Of a stretch of DNA of 64,000 nucleotides, positions 30,622 through 42,690 are shown in pieces (the first letter of the stretch is position 1; every line of letters starts with the position of its first letter). This DNA is from Ashinkailepas kermadecensis. Its lineage: Eukaryota > Arthropoda > Thecostraca > Neolepadidae. Made by a program: the position numbers and the translations under genes. Location of the stretch: the NCBI GenBank assembly GCA_034440615.1, contig JAOTOM010004578.1, forward strand, positions 30,001-94,000, read 5' to 3'. Under the pieces are notes generated by a model. The model worked only from the letters and a program-made list of their open reading frames with translations, was not told the DNA's origin and did no database searches.

Positions 30622-32830
30622 CTATATCTTCATTAGAAAGTTTTCATCTTTGGCACCCCTGACTGCGACACAGTCACCTACATGGTAGACCCAACCATTG
30701 TGGACCATCTTCTTCTCATTGCAGTCGGAGTGCTTTTCAGAAGATTCCTGCCGCAGAGCGTCCTTTTCGTGTCCTTGAGACGAGAGTGCAAGAGCACTGT
30801 TCAGTTGATGACACTCAGCCATCGATTTGCACGGATTAATGCGATTCATATAATTATTTACATACTTCTTCATTTACTGGTGCTTGGCTTCAAATCTGAT
30901 GGCAGCATATTTTCTGAGCGGGCCATGTTCTCGAATCTGCGTTGAATATTGCACTAAATAGTGACATTTTGGTGGCATGTGAAAGTCAGGAAATTCACAA
31001 CGCAATTGTTTCAGCCACTTCTCCGTGTCATGCCCAGCGTTGTTGCCTCTTGTTCAGTAAAGTTGTCAGCCATTATTACTTGAATCAGTCCTATTAAAGC
31101 GGTTAGCACGCTGAGCTTACGACCAACATTCACAGATAGCCATTCACCAGCTATGTCAAAAATCATGAGAGGGTTCTGATACACAAATTCTGATACACAA
31201 ATAGCTCCATTCTTTTTCTTCAAAGTTTGAGGCTTGTTCCTGTCGACCTTATGATACGGTAATGACTTGATGACAGCATTTAAAGCATCTATGGTGATTG
31301 GCGTTTCTTTAACCAGGGCAGAAAGAACTAGCCCCATTGTGTAAAACACTACACCTTTTTCAAACAAATCATGCGTTACGTCCACAGGCAATCAAGTCAC
31401 GCAATGATTGGTTGGTTTTTGGTTTTACGACACGTCGACCGTTGAGTCATGTAGCGTCACCAATCTCTCACGCCGATTGGTCGCGGGCGAAGAGTAGCGA
31501 CAGGTGAGACTCGAACCCACAACCTTTCGATTGTGAGACTAGCATCTTACCCCTAGACCACTCGTCCCCAGTCACGCAATGAAACGAAGGTACCTTGCTA
31601 AAAACGCACACCTGTTTGATTCCAAACAGCCTTTTTACTTCTTCGTCATACTCCTCCATTTCAAGGTTTCGTATTTCCTCGTCGTATTGCTCTTTTGATC
31701 GGATTTCAAACTTGTCCTCACTGAAGTTCGTCTGTATGTCTTCGGTACCAGCATGACAAAATATACAGCTTCGATTTGTTCTATAAAAACATGTGTAAAA
31801 CCGACCAATCGCATGGCTGCCCTTGTTGTCTCCAACTATCATTGAAAGCACACATTTCATCTTCTTGTTGTTTGCTCCAAATGTGAAGCCAGAGGTTTTT
31901 AGAGTGATTAATTCATTCACCAACGGTGACAGAACATTCTCCCATGAATGTTTCCTTACATCAGCGGCGTGGAACAACATGCCAAGCTAGATATCACAAA
32001 GCCCTGATCGCTGAAACTGATTCGCAACGCAATAGTACATCGCCCCAATGCTGTTCCTGGTTGTCTTGTTGACAATTGGGTTCGATATTACAAACTCGTC
32101 AAAATACAGTATGATATGGAGGTCTTCAGTACTACCTTGGTGAAGACTGCCATCAAATATGTCTTCATATTTTACAGATTTCCTCCTCTGACGAACATCT
32201 ATGGATAATTGTCCTCCGACAGTGCTAAGCACTGCACGAGGTTGGTGCATTAGTGGTACGAATTGAGCAAGTGGTTTTCTGGGTGTGTTTGAGACGTGCT
32301 CTTCCGGTTTGTAATGAGCTACAGGGCATATGTAGCCACGCTCGTCAGACGCAAACTTCATCAGCTTGTGACTAGTGTCTATACGCCCGAGCGAGCTCAC
32401 CGAGGGCAGTGAATCGAAGTTAGTAGAAGTGTCAGCGACCTCATGTTCACGGCTTTCAGAGACTACTTGAGCTCCAAAGCGTTTAAATTCCTTCACGATG
32501 CCTTCATAATTTTTTTTGGAACGCTCCGAGATCGCAAAGACAGAATAAAGTCCGCTACATCCGTGGTACTGTCAGTAGTCATCATGGTGGACGATGTTGC
32601 ACGTTCAAGGAATGAAGTGGGCTGAAGAGTTTCTGTACTGGAATTTCCTACCAGCTGTCTTTCCGTCTCGGAGGCCGACGAGACTTGGCCCATATCCGTT
32701 CCTGCAGCACTCCGATTCAGCGCATCTCTTCGCACCTTCAATTTATGCCAGTAGCAATGTCTCTGGAATTGCCTAACACTCCAGAAAGACTTTCCACATT
32801 TTCAACACTTGATGACAAAATTTTCCATTG
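30622..32830 (-). pseudogene. Degenerate transposon-derived protein with C2H2 zinc finger
   Basis: Going down the minus strand: a C2H2 finger near 32830-32750 (K-C-G-K-S-F-W-S-V-R-Q-F-Q-R-H, C-Y-W-H), broken by a stop in its first C-x-x-C; L-S-L-R-S-R-S-V-P-K-K followed by a frameshift at a T run near 32515; I-L-Y-F-D-E-F-V-I-S-N-P (32150-32050); I-V-G-D-N-K-G-S-H and C-I-F-C (31860-31740); V-D-V-T-H-D-L-F-E-K-G (31390-31350); and W-V-Y-H-V-G-D-C-V near 30680. This order fits a multi-copy metazoan family of putative transposases with Y-D-E-F-E-x-x-N-P and D-x-x-H-D-x-x-E-G motifs. The block is interrupted by the SINE at 31408 and has several frameshifts. It may once have joined the exons at 28600-21946. 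Confidence 0.65.
31408..31569 (-). mobile_element. Full-length tRNA-derived SINE with target-site duplication
   Basis: Flanked by AGTCACGCAATGA at 31395-31407 and 31570-31582. Same family as 25598. It was inserted into the transposon-derived pseudogene, so it is younger than that copy. Confidence 0.9.
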
Positions 32831-33639
32831 ACATTGACATTGACAGCAAAGGTTTGCTTTAAGTACCACAAGATGGGAAGAAATATGATGCAATTTGAAT
32901 GCCTGTGAAAAATAGGAAAAATTTAAGTTTCACCTAAGAAAATTCAGATGAGATACATGCCCCCAAAAAATCCCAAAAGAAAGAAAGAAAGGGAACTCAG
33001 CATTGCTTACAGCAGATCTGAGATGACCAATCAGTGCGAACAAGATACATTACACATTCTGAAGGAAGTTTCAACCGTCATAAATATAGGGGGCTATCAA
33101 AGCCTACTGCTATTGTGAAGCAGAAAAATAGAGCAGCAAAGGGATGAAAAGAATTGGACTTGGCTAGTAATTGTAATGGAGTCCACACAAGTTCTTCACT
33201 TTTGGTAAGCTAAGGAAAGTTTATAATGCAGTTGGTTCACTCGAGATCAATGGGTCTGTATTGAATCTTCCATCTACAAATCACACTTCAGTGACATGGG
33301 ACAGGATAAGTGATGTTGATTTCATTGAAAGTGAAGTTGAAGAAGAAATCAATTGCTTTATGAAGGTTATAAATAGCAGTATCTGTCTCTTAACTGGCAC
33401 TATGAGTGATCCTGAGAATAAATAATAATAGCAGTTGAAAAGTATCGTTAAATAACTAAATAATAATTTTAATAAATAATAATGAGATTATACCTACATA
33501 GTGAAGAGGAAGAGATTAAGAGGTGTTATAACAAAGTGAAGAGATTATCAGGAAACTTTACTGGGTGCATGTTAGGCAACATTTGAAATACTTGATGCAT
33601 GGTTCCAAAGTTATGAAAGATATTGCTGGCTTTTACCGA
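32831..33639. other. AT-rich stretch without supported genes
   Basis: No consistent frame. Small purine-rich repeats (AAGAAAGAAAGAAAG near 32978). Confidence 0.35.
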
Positions 33640-33870
33640 GCGAACAAGAGAGCAATTGAAAATGGTTAAAGCAAACTGACATATGAGGAAAGATTGACAA
33701 AAATGATTATGTTGTCACTTAATATAGGAGGCTTAAGGGAGACCTCATTGAGGTGTTTAAATTTGTTCATGGTCAGCATCCAGGATATATCAGGGAAATG
33801 TTTCAATTTAACAGAAATATTGCAATCAGGAGACATGAACTAAAAATTAAGGTATTATTGGAGATCGATA
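33640..33870 (+). pseudogene. CR1-like LINE remnant
   Basis: With stops and shifts it reads R-A-I-E-N-G, L-T-Y-E-E-R-L, L-S-L-N-I-G-G-L-R and K-F-V-H-G-Q, the order found upstream of the C-terminus of CR1-type reverse transcriptases (…L-T-Y-E-E-R-L…R-R-x-R-G-D-L-I). Decayed, same strand as the copies at 24075 and 35020. Confidence 0.6.
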
Positions 33871-34317
33871 TATAATTTGATTCCTTGGAATTGTTAATTA
33901 TAATATGGTGTATTTTAATGTAAAAAGATGATGTGACCACTTATTTTCTCTGCAAGTGATTATTTTTAAATTGGCAAAGAAATACATGATCATAATCTTC
34001 ACTCAACAAATGTAGTCAATCTCGTATCATTATCTGTACTTGGTGTGTCACAGATGTGAAACAGATGATGTAAAGAAGAACTTCAACACATCATGCACTC
34101 AATTGAATGCTCTTTGACATGGAAAGTCATATGTTTCTGGCTTAATTCCATATTAATTCTGGACAAGAAATATTTGTGGCCACATGTGCCAGCAGCATTC
34201 AATCAAGGCTGGAATTTCCTTGCAATGCTGTTAACGTTAACAGCAGCACAAGCAATGTTCACAAGATTTCATGACATTGAGGTGGAAAACTTTATTTGTG
34301 ATGATTCTGGTTTTCTG

Positions 34318-34424
34318 GTTATGTTAGGTTAGGTTAGGCCAGATTATATTATGCTATAACATATTTTATATATTATGCTATGTTATCTTAGTCTAGGTTA
34401 GGTTAGGTTAGGTTAGGTTATTTT
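34318..34424. repeat. Short interstitial (TTAGG)n-like runs
   Basis: TTAGGTTAGGTTAGG occurs near 34325 and again as five units at about 34398-34422, separated by TATGC-rich sequence. TTAGG is the usual arthropod telomere unit; here it is interstitial and short. Confidence 0.7.
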
Positions 34425-35019
34425 ATTTCTCCAATGATTTATCTATTCATATGTATTTTTTGCACTTCTTGATTGATTGAGCAGTAAAGACAAACAAGCC
34501 AAACCACATGCAGCCACACATATCAATGTAAGTTTAGCTTCGTGGTGTGCTGGTTGCACTCCAGCATCTCACATAATTATCCAGCTTTCTTTGGAGGACA
34601 ACCACTCAAGTTTATAATTTTCTGACAACACTGTGTTGTCCCAGCAAGGTTATTTGCTCCAATTTTTTTCCAAGGTCTGCCAGTATTTGTTTTTTAAGGA
34701 ATTCCATGGCCACAAGATTCATAATTTCCATCTCTAAGCACCAAAGCTTTATATGCCGCCATCCAAGCTGGTCAGCCTGACACCATCGTGGTATAAACGG
34801 ACGAACCACAGCCTGGGCGATCCCATTAAGGTATGTAAATGTTTGTAGCATTAACTGATAAAATACTGCTAATATCATAGCATGTTCCCTCCATATTCTG
34901 CCTATGGCATCATTGTATGGACTGCCGTTGACTTAAAAGTAATCATTTGTGGAGGAAATGAATGGTTGCATCGTCTTAACCATGTCAAAAAGCATTGTGT
35001 TATAAAACCAAAGAATCAC

Positions 35020-35400
35020 ATTTTACCTTGATCTCCAAATTTACCAAAATTAAAGCAAACCACAGCAGTACAAGGTTAAGACGATATTTCCTTATCAATA
35101 AGGTCATTGGTTGGTTATTGGTTTTACGACACGTCGACCGTTGAGTCATGTAGCGTCGCCAATCTCTCACGCCGATTGGTCGCGGGCGAAGAGTAGCGAC
35201 AGGTGAGACTCGAATCCACAACCTTTCGATTGTGAGACGAGCATCTTACCCCTAGACCACTCGTCCCCCAATAAGGTCATTGAACATTGGAACCTGACAC
35301 CAGACTCCATTGTCAGTAGCAGTATTCTGAACATTCATAAAACAGTATTGACATGTATTATAGGTAGAGACTAGAGAGATTACTTTTTAGTGTTCCAGTG
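35020..35400 (+). pseudogene. CR1-like LINE 3' remnant, split by a SINE
   Basis: The left part (35020-35109) ends R-Y-F-L-I-N-K-V-I and the right part (35270-35400) continues E-H-W-N-L-T-P-D-S-I-V, matching the tail at 24075 (N-R-V-V-Q-H-W-N-Q-L-P-D). The SINE at 35110-35269 interrupts it with a target-site duplication. Confidence 0.65.
35110..35269 (-). mobile_element. Full-length tRNA-derived SINE with target-site duplication
   Basis: Flanked by AATAAGGTCATTG (35097-35109 and 35270-35282). Same family as 25598 and 31408, inserted within a LINE remnant. Confidence 0.9.
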
Positions 35401-36399
35401 ATAGGCAATTTGCAAATTTGGTTGGCAACCAGTTCATGGTGTCCACAAAGTACAACTGGGAAGGGACCTTAGGAGGTTTTACAGCGGCACTCCGTCTAGT
35501 CGCTTTTGATCCTTCCAAGTCATTCCTGGCTTAACCTAAAACATTACAGACATGAACTGACTAAAAAAGTACATCAGAGAACATTTAGCATTAACAACAA
35601 TTGATTTAAATCAATTGTTCAGCCTTTTCGTTCACAAAAGTTGTTGCTTGGTGATGGAAATAAAAAGATTTTAGATGGATTGTTTTTAGCATAATTTTCC
35701 TTAAACCATTTTATATTCCAAAACCCATATCCCACTAGACGGTAAGTAACAAATCAGTCGGTGCACGAGCATCCTACTCGTGGGGTGTTGTGAATATTTA
35801 TTAGTTGCGCAGTGTGGGCATGTCGGGAGCATCAGGTACGGATTTATAAACTTGGTTGACATCGATTATGTATACTTTTGTTATCATTTTCTCTACCGTT
35901 GCTCAGGAAGTTAGCTTATAACCGCATCCTTCGCTAATTTAACCATAGCGCCAATTTGTCATCTGGCAGTCATTCGTCGGCTGCCAAATACTGCAGAGCT
36001 GAGTACAGTCTCCACTTAAATCAGAAAGTGTATTGCAATTTACTGATGTTCGTAAGTTTAATTCTACTTATTTCAGCAGCGTCGGTAGTAAAACCTATTC
36101 CGTTATTTAAACTGATGTGAGAATTAGATTTGGTGGTCGCTTTTAATTTATGCAGATCATTATGCCGGATCTTCTCCCTCTATCTTGTTCCTGAGACCAC
36201 GTGACCTGGGAGCAAAAAGCCGCTGTCGGTCTGTTTTATTGTTCCTGTCTGTCTTTATGTGCTTAAAAATGAAGACATGCAAAATATGTCTGTTATGCAC
36301 TCGATTACAGACCACAAATTCTTGAAAATGTTAAAATAACACAATTGGAAGTCAAACTTGTTTTATTAAATCAAAATGTGTAAAAGTTAGAAAGGCATC

Positions 36400-36783
36400 A
36401 TGGACAACAATGAACATCCAAGGATACTGACTGATGTGCCTGTTCAGCCACTCCACAAACAGTTTTTGCAATCACTGACTGAGGGCATAGCAGTGACAGC
36501 ACCAAAAAATGGAAAGCATGCGTTGCACCAATACCTAAGGAAGATAGTCACCACTTTAGTATTAGTACCCAGGTCACCACCACCCACCAGGAAACAACAG
36601 ACCAGCAAGTTAAATAAAATCAAGGTTATAATAGCGAGTGCTGGCTATGAGGTGCCGGCGTCGCCAATACAATATGGCTGCCGCTGCAGAGGTAAGAATG
36701 CCCTACAACCCTCTGAAGCTCCCCAAAACTCCCTGCTTGGTTCGCTGCAGGACTTTGTGAGTGTTCTAAGCGGGAAATTATAA
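36400..36783 (+). CDS. Open frame of 127 codons, unrecognised (weak)
   Basis: It starts M-D-N-N-E-H-P-R-I-L-T-D-V-P-V and ends F-V-S-V-L-S-G-K-L. The composition is less GC-rich than genuine exons here, and its 3' third overlaps the ACTCC-type interspersed repeat. I assign no function; it may be accidental or part of a mobile element. Confidence 0.15.
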   Translation: MDNNEHPRILTDVPVQPLHKQFLQSLTEGIAVTAPKNGKHALHQYLRKIVTTLVLVPRSPPPTRKQQTSKLNKIKVIIASAGYEVPASPIQYGCRCRGKNALQPSEAPQNSLLGSLQDFVSVLSGKL

Positions 36784-37060
36784 GGAATCTGGTGGCATAA
36801 AGTGGGAGAATGATCCAAGTTAGATGGTATTGTTATGGGGGTGTAGCTGTAACTCCCATGATAGCAACTCCACTTTAAACCCGATGATGCCTTATAATTC
36901 CCATCAAAACAGGAAATTCCCCCCAACTCATTCCAAATCACACCTGTTTATTCCAAGATGGCAAGGAATAATGGAGGCTTTTGCGGAATTGTAGACAGAT
37001 GTTTTTGGGGTGTTTTTGAGAGGGTGGAATAAACTTTTCTCTCAGTGTACAATACAGCTG
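36640..37060. repeat. ACTCC-type interspersed repeat, inverted copy
   Basis: It ends with GGAATAAACTTTTCTCTC then AGTGTA, the inverse of the start at 18497. The interior has the same CTCCC/AATTCCC phrases. Confidence 0.5.
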
Positions 37061-37203
37061 AACATTCATCGACCAGTTCCGCAACACTTGGGAAGAGCTC
37101 TTCATTCGCGCGATGCCCCCGTGCATGGTAAGCCGGACGCTGGCAGAGAAACATCAGCCTGCTGAGGTATACCTAAACCGAGAATAACATGCAGCAAGTC
37201 CCA

Positions 37204-37262
37204 TTGATTGATTGATTGATTGGGCTTACGGGCGCATCAACTGCTACTGGTTATGTAGCGCC
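37204..37262 (-). mobile_element. 5'-truncated SINE fragment with 16-bp target-site duplication
   Basis: A 59-bp insert lies between CATGCAGCAAGTCCCA at 37188-37203 and 37263-37278. It starts with ATTG repeats and then a variant of the shared SINE tail (CTTACGGGCGCATCAACTGC and TGTAGCGCC). Only the 3' end was copied, as expected of aborted retroposition. Confidence 0.8.
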
Positions 37263-37908
37263 CATGCAGCAAGTCCCAACAAGGAGCTCAGTTCAGTGAC
37301 GGTTCAGCCATGTCGAAACAGTCCAAAAGTGAAACAGTTCGGTCGTGCCGTGTCGACGATTGCCTGTACTTTACCGGGAGCAGGTCGGACTCCCTCCTTC
37401 GTCGTGCGGTGGCCGGGGCACTCCTAGCTGCTCATGAATAACTCGCGTGCTCTCCCGGGCGCGATCGGGTGCTCTCCAGTCGCTCGACAATCTTCTGCGG
37501 CACCTGTCCGCGCTTCTGGTCGGGTCGACCGGTCAAGTGTTCGTCATCCAGACAGACAGCTACATCAGGCTGGCCACTTAACCCTATTAGGGTGAGGCAC
37601 GACTAGGCCCGAATCTGTAGAGGGGGCGTAATCCGTCCCCTTGAGATCTCCGAATCCATTGGACCGATTTCAAACATGAATAGATCAACCTGATTCTACT
37701 GGTCTAGTCGTATACACTTTTGGAATGTCAAAATGCAAAAAAATCCTTTATAGCGAGATCAGAAAGCAACGTGGAGAGGGAGATGGAACAGAACCAGTTG
37801 GGACTGTGTTTTTGTTTTACATCGGAAACATTGTGGATAGATGGGCATAAGTCATTCTTATTGATCCAAAGCACGACTTGATGTCTATGCATGCACATCT
37901 AGAACAGT

Positions 37909-38142
37909 CAATGGCATAGCTAGGAGCCTAAGGAGGGATGGGTATCATTTGCTCTTTGTAGCTAGTCTTTTTTCGCAGTCATTACCACAAATACCTAGTA
38001 TTTTATCATTTTTAAATCACAATACTCACCGTAAGGTTGTTGACCTGAGGCGTCGCCAGGGAATTATGCTGGGGAGAATCCCGAGTGGGAATTGGCTTCT
38101 ACAATCATTGATCATTTGGAAAATGTACTAGCTCCGCCACTG
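37909..38142. mobile_element. hAT-like MITE
   Basis: Left CAATGGCATAGCTAGG and right TAGCTCCGCCACTG form imperfect terminal inverted repeats. The flanks (AGAACAGT and CTTGCGAT) do not match, so no target-site duplication is visible. Confidence 0.5.
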
Positions 38143-38239
38143 CTTGCGATTCATTATTACCGTTTGTCCCGAATTCACCCTACCCTTCAAACTTTCCGAT
38201 GAGAACGTAAATGATGACGCTTTGAGAAAACCGGCCACG

Positions 38240-38475
38240 TGCTGATCATTTGCTCCTCCCCTGGTTCCGCCCCTGACATGATTAGGCTCAAGATAAGTAT
38301 TTCAGAATGAAAGCAAGGTAGCATGAGGCATGAGCAGTTGAATTCCAAATTATAGTCACCTGAACAGCAAATAAATGAAAATATTCAGAGGAACGTACTA
38401 TTCTTAAGCTTCCGTAAAGCACTTCCCGGGGTGACTGCCAATATTCGCTCCTGGAACCGCCTCTGATATAGCTCT
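38240..38475. other. Two orphan hAT-like right termini
   Basis: CTGGTTCCGCCCCTG near 38260 and CCTGGAACCGCCTCTG near 38450 have the same orientation. Their partner ends were not found. Confidence 0.4.
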
Positions 38476-38875
38476 GAAACAAAAAGTTTGGCACGAGGTC
38501 GAGAAAAGTTAGCAAAACCAAATCAAAGTTTCACGCTCACAAGGTGTTAGGAGTTAAACTAAAAAAAACACTTAAACAAAACAAAACAAAAACACTGGGG
38601 AGGGCGGAATCCCCTCCAGCGGAACAGGGTTTGAATACACCCGATCTGGCGCTGAAGCATCCCAACCGCACAGTTGACACCGAAGAGCATGCTATTGTTT
38701 AGACATCTATAATTGTGCGCACCACACGCTGACCTTTCACTTGTCACTGACATGGATAGAAAACATACTGCCCCGAAAAACGCACGACCAGTGCTACATC
38801 CACCGGTTGGCATCACAAGTCAGCGGCCGCCCCAGCACGATCGTGCCATCATAACTAGCCCCCCCAGCACCCCCA

Positions 38876-38975
38876 GGCTAACACATGGTGACATGTGACA
38901 CACATGTCGCAGTGACACATGGTCGCGGTGGCTCCCATGTGACACATAACACATGGTCACAGTGACATGAATGAC
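38876..38975. repeat. ACACATGG/CATGTGAC direct and inverted repeats
   Basis: Short ACACATGGT and CATGTGACAC motifs repeat in both orientations over about 100 bp, so several small hairpins are possible. Confidence 0.6.
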
Positions 38976-40414
38976 AATGAGAAGCACGTCTGCGAAACAT
39001 ACGTAATATCAGATATTGGCTCTCGAAGTCGTCGCATATGCGGCGACTTGCCGCTTCACTCAGCAATCTCGAAATCGTAGATTTTGATGTACGCATCGTA
39101 TTATATTTTGCTTCATTACATTACATGCTTTTGATATAGGTTACGCCATTGTCGGGCCGGGATATTGATCACGGCAAATAGGCCACTCCAGCCATTGTCG
39201 GGCTATAAGGATGATTCACGTGAAACGCAGTGGGGTGACAAGCGAGCGCTACATCTACTCGTGAGCCGGTATTCGATCGTCTCGAATATGAGGATCTTTG
39301 TGTCACAAGGGACGGACAAGTGGATTACTTCACGACATACAGAGCGATCCACTTTGTATGTGGAGACTGTCTCTGTGACCCATTGGGTTGCATACAATTG
39401 CATACCGAACGATGAACCACATGTCACCACGTACCTCTGAAGTCTGGGGAGGGCTGGCTCCAGCTGTGCCACCAGCAGCTGGAAGCCAGCAGGGTCCACG
39501 GACACCTCTGCTCAACGTGCCCACGGACCCCGAACCAGCCGGAAAACAAAAACAAGACAACTCGGCTAAAATAATTCGGACAATTTTACAAGTCGCTGAG
39601 GATACAGCCACAGGATTTCCGATATGTTGGAAACGGTGTTGCGGTCAAACAATTTCTTATAGCTCAGCACATTTGTTTTCGCCAATGTGATTGATACATA
39701 ACATAAAGGAAGTTGAATGTTTCCTCAGAAGTTGCTCATCGTGTAACCAAGCCATCGATGTACTTAGCAAAAAGTTATGTGCCTTTATACATTCGATTCA
39801 AAATCTTTAGATTTTGAAGACATCCATGACTGATTGCGGCTTATGGAAAATGTTTATGCACAGGGTAGGAGAAGTTGAGTAGACGTTAGGTGTCAGACAC
39901 AATGTTAATGCGGACATCGGGGGATCTCCAGTAAAGAAAGAAAACAGGTAGGTTCCTGATGCCATTCAAGAACTCTAAAAATATGCGACCGCGACAAGCG
40001 CGCCCGGATGCTCACTAGTGTGCGCACGAAGAATATAGTTACAATTTATGAGACTTTGTCAACATAAAATATGATGCGTAATGCATTTATGAAAGTTAGC
40101 TTGCCTTCAGACGTCAATTCCATTGCCACTTAGTGATATATTGCGCATATTGTTACTTCTTGAACTATTTTCCACCATCGAGGGCGGGTCGCCGGTGCGG
40201 CTGCGACGCCCGCGGCCCGGGGCTCGCCCCCGACCGCCCGCCATTCATAATATGGCGGGGCGCGGAACATACCTTACATGTTAATGGTCCCCAACGCCAA
40301 GGTTACATTACAGCGTAGTTCTTCGATTTGTGGACATTCATCGTCTGTTGTGTTCATAATGCGGCAAAAAAAAAATCGTGCATAGATCACTTATGGCCTT
40401 ATTTTTGGGGACCC
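38976..40414. other. No supported gene
   Basis: Only short accidental frames. A GC-rich island lies at 40180-40260. Confidence 0.35.
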
Positions 40415-40560
40415 AAATCCCGAACATAATTTTTCATGATCGCAACTGAGCTTAACGTTCGACGAATTCATGACATTATAGCACAATACTGCAACTTTTT
40501 AAAATTTATCGCCCGTGTATCTGATATTGCGGCAAACAATTATAAATTCGTGGATGTGGA
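40415..40560. repeat. Dispersed ~140-bp repeat, copy 1 of 3
   Basis: CGCAACTGAGCTTAACG, GAATTCATGACATTATA and ATATTGCGGCAAACAATTA recur at 43725-43860 and, in part, at 43895-44030. Confidence 0.6.
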
Positions 40561-42344
40561 ACCTACGATTAGGACCGCCGCCAGGCAGTGGCGTCGACAC
40601 GAATTTCTTCCAGGGGGGGAATGTTGAAAGGGGGCCTCCTGCTCCCCGAAAGGGGCCTCCACTGTGTTGGGGCCTCCTATTGTTTTTTTAGGCTCTTAAT
40701 ATAGTTCCAGAATGGGAAACATGATTTTATACTGATGTCTTGTTTGTTCTTGGCATGGTGCATAATTTACGCAAAACGCAAGAGTAAAAATCTTCTTTTT
40801 TTCTGTGAACTGAGTCATACCAAGGCATAAATAAGTAATACGTGGATAAATACCTAAGTGCCAAAACAAGCCAATGTCTTAATGCTTTCTCGACCAGAAG
40901 AATCTTCTCGCTGGCCTCTAGATTGCAGCGAGCTGGCGCGGCTTGTGCTAAGCATATCTTAAAGATAACTGCCATTGATTAACCCACTTCTATGTCCACC
41001 AAGTCTAACTGAATATAGTTAGATTCATCACTGCTGTTAGTCATTCCCACCAGCTTCATGTCATAAGCAAGCTTAAACGATCATTTCTCAGTACTCAGGA
41101 CGAAAATTCCGCGAAAGTGGCAACGATAAATATATTAAATTGTAATTCTGATCGCCATCTTAGGGATTATTAATTTTTTTATAACATTTGGTGCTGGCTG
41201 CAAGGCACCTGGCACACAAGCTAAAATAATAAATCGTCAGCGAATAAATTCACGGCAAGAACAAGCATTGAACAACAATGCATAAATGACAATGCAACAA
41301 TAAATCAATGGCAATGCACAAATAATGCAAAATCTTCAAATTCCATACCGTCATGTCCATGGTTTTTGCTGTGCTGTGCCGTTTTGTAAATGACGTCGTT
41401 GAGAATGTATTGAAGCTGGGGAGCTCCAATCATGCAGGCTGTAATCACAGAAGGCAAGTTTGTAAGAAGAAAATGCATTTAAAAACATCATACCTCCCAT
41501 TTTATATGGGCATCGGTGTTGTTTTGCATGATTGTGAGGGATAATTTGCACCTCAATGCTGGCTTTTCCCCATGGGCCTATGTTTCTGAAAATTATTGGG
41601 GGACCAGTGGCGTACCTATATTTGCGTTAAAGGGTAGGGGCAAACGTATTTGGAGGGGGCCCACCTACCCCATTAAAAAAGATCTCTGATTTCGACCGCT
41701 ATTTTGTCAAAGGAAACCTTTTTAAATAACATAATTAGGGACCAACTGAATGGTCCTGTGGAGTGGCCTTATCTACCACTATCGTTTCTGAATCGTCGGA
41801 TTTCAACCCTAACTCCCCCACCCTGTTCCAAGGTTTTCTTTTGGTATCACTCGATAAGTCACCTCACACTGCTGAAATTGGACCTATTCAAATCACTTGA
41901 AAATGTAAAATTTCCCAATTTCAGACATTCCAGTTCATAGCGCCCGGTCGCCACGACGCTAACGTTCGTGAACGCGCACACCCATCTTGCGAATTCGGCG
42001 AATTCGCCACGCTTCGTGCAATGCTACGGTTTCTGCTAGGCCTACGTATTGCTAATTGCTGCCACATGATGGACTTGCGCCATATTTAACGTGACGGAAT
42101 GCTTCGTATGGGCGCTCGCTGCGAAAATTCGATTAATTAAATTCGATCATTAGTTCCCTACTTCCCACATTTTAAGGTGGTTAAGAAATGCGGATACCCG
42201 CTGAGCTTTGTCCACCTCATATCTTTGATTAAATATGCTCCCAGATTGGCTACCGAACCGAGGCTCTGTCTCAGTGCTCCTTTTTGCACCCCTTTCATCT
42301 TTCTTCGTCTACGGATGTGTCTTAGGGCTCCAATTAGGGGGCCA

Positions 42345-42690
42345 ACCAAGATTTTTTTTTGGGGGGGGGGGGAGGGAGGGGGGCCCCCCCCCCGGCCTCA
42401 TGTTTTTATCTAATTTTTGGCCCCTATTTTTGTAAAACTTCTCAGAAAAAAAAAATTTTCCTTTTATGGGGGGCCGGGGTTGGGGGGGGGCCCGTTTAAA
42501 AAAGGCCCCCAAAATTTTTAATTGTTTTAAAGGCCCCCAAATTACCAACAAAACCCCCTCCCCGGGGCCCCAGGGGGGGGCTGGGAAGAGGGCCCCCCCC
42601 CGGGGCGGGCGCCCCGGGCCCCCCGCGGCAAAAAAGGGCCCGAAAAAAAGAGGGGGGGGGGGCCCCCCCCTTTTCCCCCTTTGGCTCCAA
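42345..42690. other. Homopolymer-inflated block, probably unreliable sequence
   Basis: Almost every base occurs in runs of 3-14 (for example more than ten consecutive G after a T run, then C runs). The flanks are normal. This pattern suggests poor base calling rather than biology. The Pro/Gly-rich frames inside should not be trusted. Confidence 0.6.
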
